This document shows, in pieces, positions 36,715 to 37,728 of a stretch of 37,728 bases of DNA. The notes beneath the pieces are model-generated. The model worked only from the letters and a program-made list of their open reading frames with translations. It ran no database searches and was not told where the DNA came from. Position 1 is the first letter of the stretch. Each line of letters begins with the position of its first letter. The DNA is taken from positions 1-37,728 of the forward strand of contig JAGGYV010000220.1 in NCBI GenBank assembly GCA_021162325.1, in the 5' to 3' direction. The translations under genes and the position numbers were made by a program. Origin of the DNA: Desulfobacteraceae bacterium (GTDB taxonomy: Bacteria > Desulfobacterota > Desulfobacteria > Desulfobacterales > Desulfosalsimonadaceae).

Positions 36715-37500
36715 TTATATCTCCAGTGTGAATTTCATTTTATCATGAATATGGCGGTTGGTTGCCAGTATTTCTTTTTTATTCAGAGAAAATGGTACGC
36801 CTGAAAAATCAGTGACCAGGGCACCTGCTTCTTCGGCAATAAGCCATCCGGCAGCCGTGTCCCAAGGCTTTAGATTCTCTTCCCAGAAACCCTCAACTCT
36901 TCCACAGGCAACAAAGCATAGGTCAAGAGCGGCAGATCCCAAGCGTCGAATGCCGCGGGACACAATAATGCAATGTTTAAATCGGCGCATGACCGGGTCG
37001 ATCAATTGCTTAACGTCATATGGAAAACCAGTAGCCAGCAGACTGTCAGATATGTTTTTTTCTTCTGAAACCCGGATACTTTTACCATTTAAGGTTGAAC
37101 CCTGCCCGCGTACTGCGGTAAAAAGTTCACCACTTACCGGGTTGAGCACAATGCCGACCTTAATCTCATTGTTTACTGCAAAGGCAATCGATACAGCAAA
37201 AACAGGTATTTGGTGTGCAAAATTGGTTGTGCCGTCCAACGGATCAATTATCCATTGGCAGGTTGAATCAGCGGTTTTATTCAATCCGCTTTCTTCAGCG
37301 AATATTTCATGGTCCGGAAACCGCGATCGAATGGTTTTAATGATATTTTTCTCAGAAGCAATATCTGCTTCAGTAACCAGGTCAATCGGTCCTTTTTTAT
37401 CAACAGACGTTAAATTCCCTAAATACTTATTAATGATAACAGCACTTGTATACGCAGCACCAATCCCCGTATTTTTTATCAGATTATAATCCATATTCAA
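36715..37500 (-). CDS. suhB: Inositol monophosphatase family protein
   Basis: DLVTEADIASEKNI, FAEESG, WIIDPLDGTTNFAHQIPVFAVSIA, KPWDTAAGWLIAEEAGA. Confidence 0.93.
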   Translation of the reverse strand: MNMDYNLIKNTGIGAAYTSAVIINKYLGNLTSVDKKGPIDLVTEADIASEKNIIKTIRSRFPDHEIFAEESGLNKTADSTCQWIIDPLDGTTNFAHQIPVFAVSIAFAVNNEIKVGIVLNPVSGELFTAVRGQGSTLNGKSIRVSEEKNISDSLLATGFPYDVKQLIDPVMRRFKHCIIVSRGIRRLGSAALDLCFVACGRVEGFWEENLKPWDTAAGWLIAEEAGALVTDFSGVPFSLNKKEILATNRHIHDKMKFTLEI

Positions 37501-37579
37501 TTAATTATATCAAGCCATTCATTTTCGTCAATATTATTCATTTTGTTTATTGATTTTCATTTTTTGAAATTACAAATTT

Positions 37580-37728
37580 TGACAAACTCGTAAAAAGTCG
37601 GATTCCGATGGCAAAGAAAAAAGTTCCAAATTCGAGGCGCGCAAATCCTGAGTAATGATTCGTACTTATCGTACCATGAAGAAGCGAAGGATGCAGCGCA
37701 ACAAAGAATTTGGACTTTTTACGAAGCC
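37580..37728 (+). mobile_element. MITE-like repeat family 1, copy C (right end at window edge)
   Basis: TGACAAACTCGTAAAAAGTCGGATTCCGATGG...GAATTTGGACTTTTTACGAAGCC; same orientation as copy B. Confidence 0.88.

Overview
37.7 kb of bacterial chromosome. Gene content and repeat style suggest a Desulfobacterota/Desulfobacterales-like sulfate reducer (inference). Most is ordinary core or housekeeping coding: htpG, rhomboid protease, HD phosphohydrolase, PTS-EIIA regulator, CLC channel with CBS domains, Usp-like protein, SEC-C protein, RhlE-type helicase, SpoU methyltransferase/TruA, LpxL-like acyltransferase, ABC solute-binding protein, DapB, MurU-AmgK-like fusion, PlsB, RNase HI, NamZ/DUF1343, DnaA, GlcD-like oxidase, SuhB. 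The most unusual parts are: (i) a minus-strand cluster (1-7641) with two PilT paralogues, a DUF6812-like protein, a REC-histidine kinase, a CheY and a PilB/GspE-like protein that has lost its Walker A, Walker B and His-box residues but keeps its zinc tetracysteine; (ii) a MITE-like family in three copies, one of which splits a gene whose 112-codon frame is exactly restored by removing the element plus one copy of the flanking 11-bp direct repeat; (iii) a second, ~193-bp two-copy structured repeat; (iv) a complete RAYT (Y1 transposase) element bounded by 29-bp inverted repeats, next to a decayed second RAYT; (v) a promoter-to-terminator unit (candidate ~75-nt RNA or attenuator) just upstream of the rhlE-like gene. 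No tRNA, rRNA or CRISPR array was recognised. All family assignments were made by reading motifs; no database search was run.
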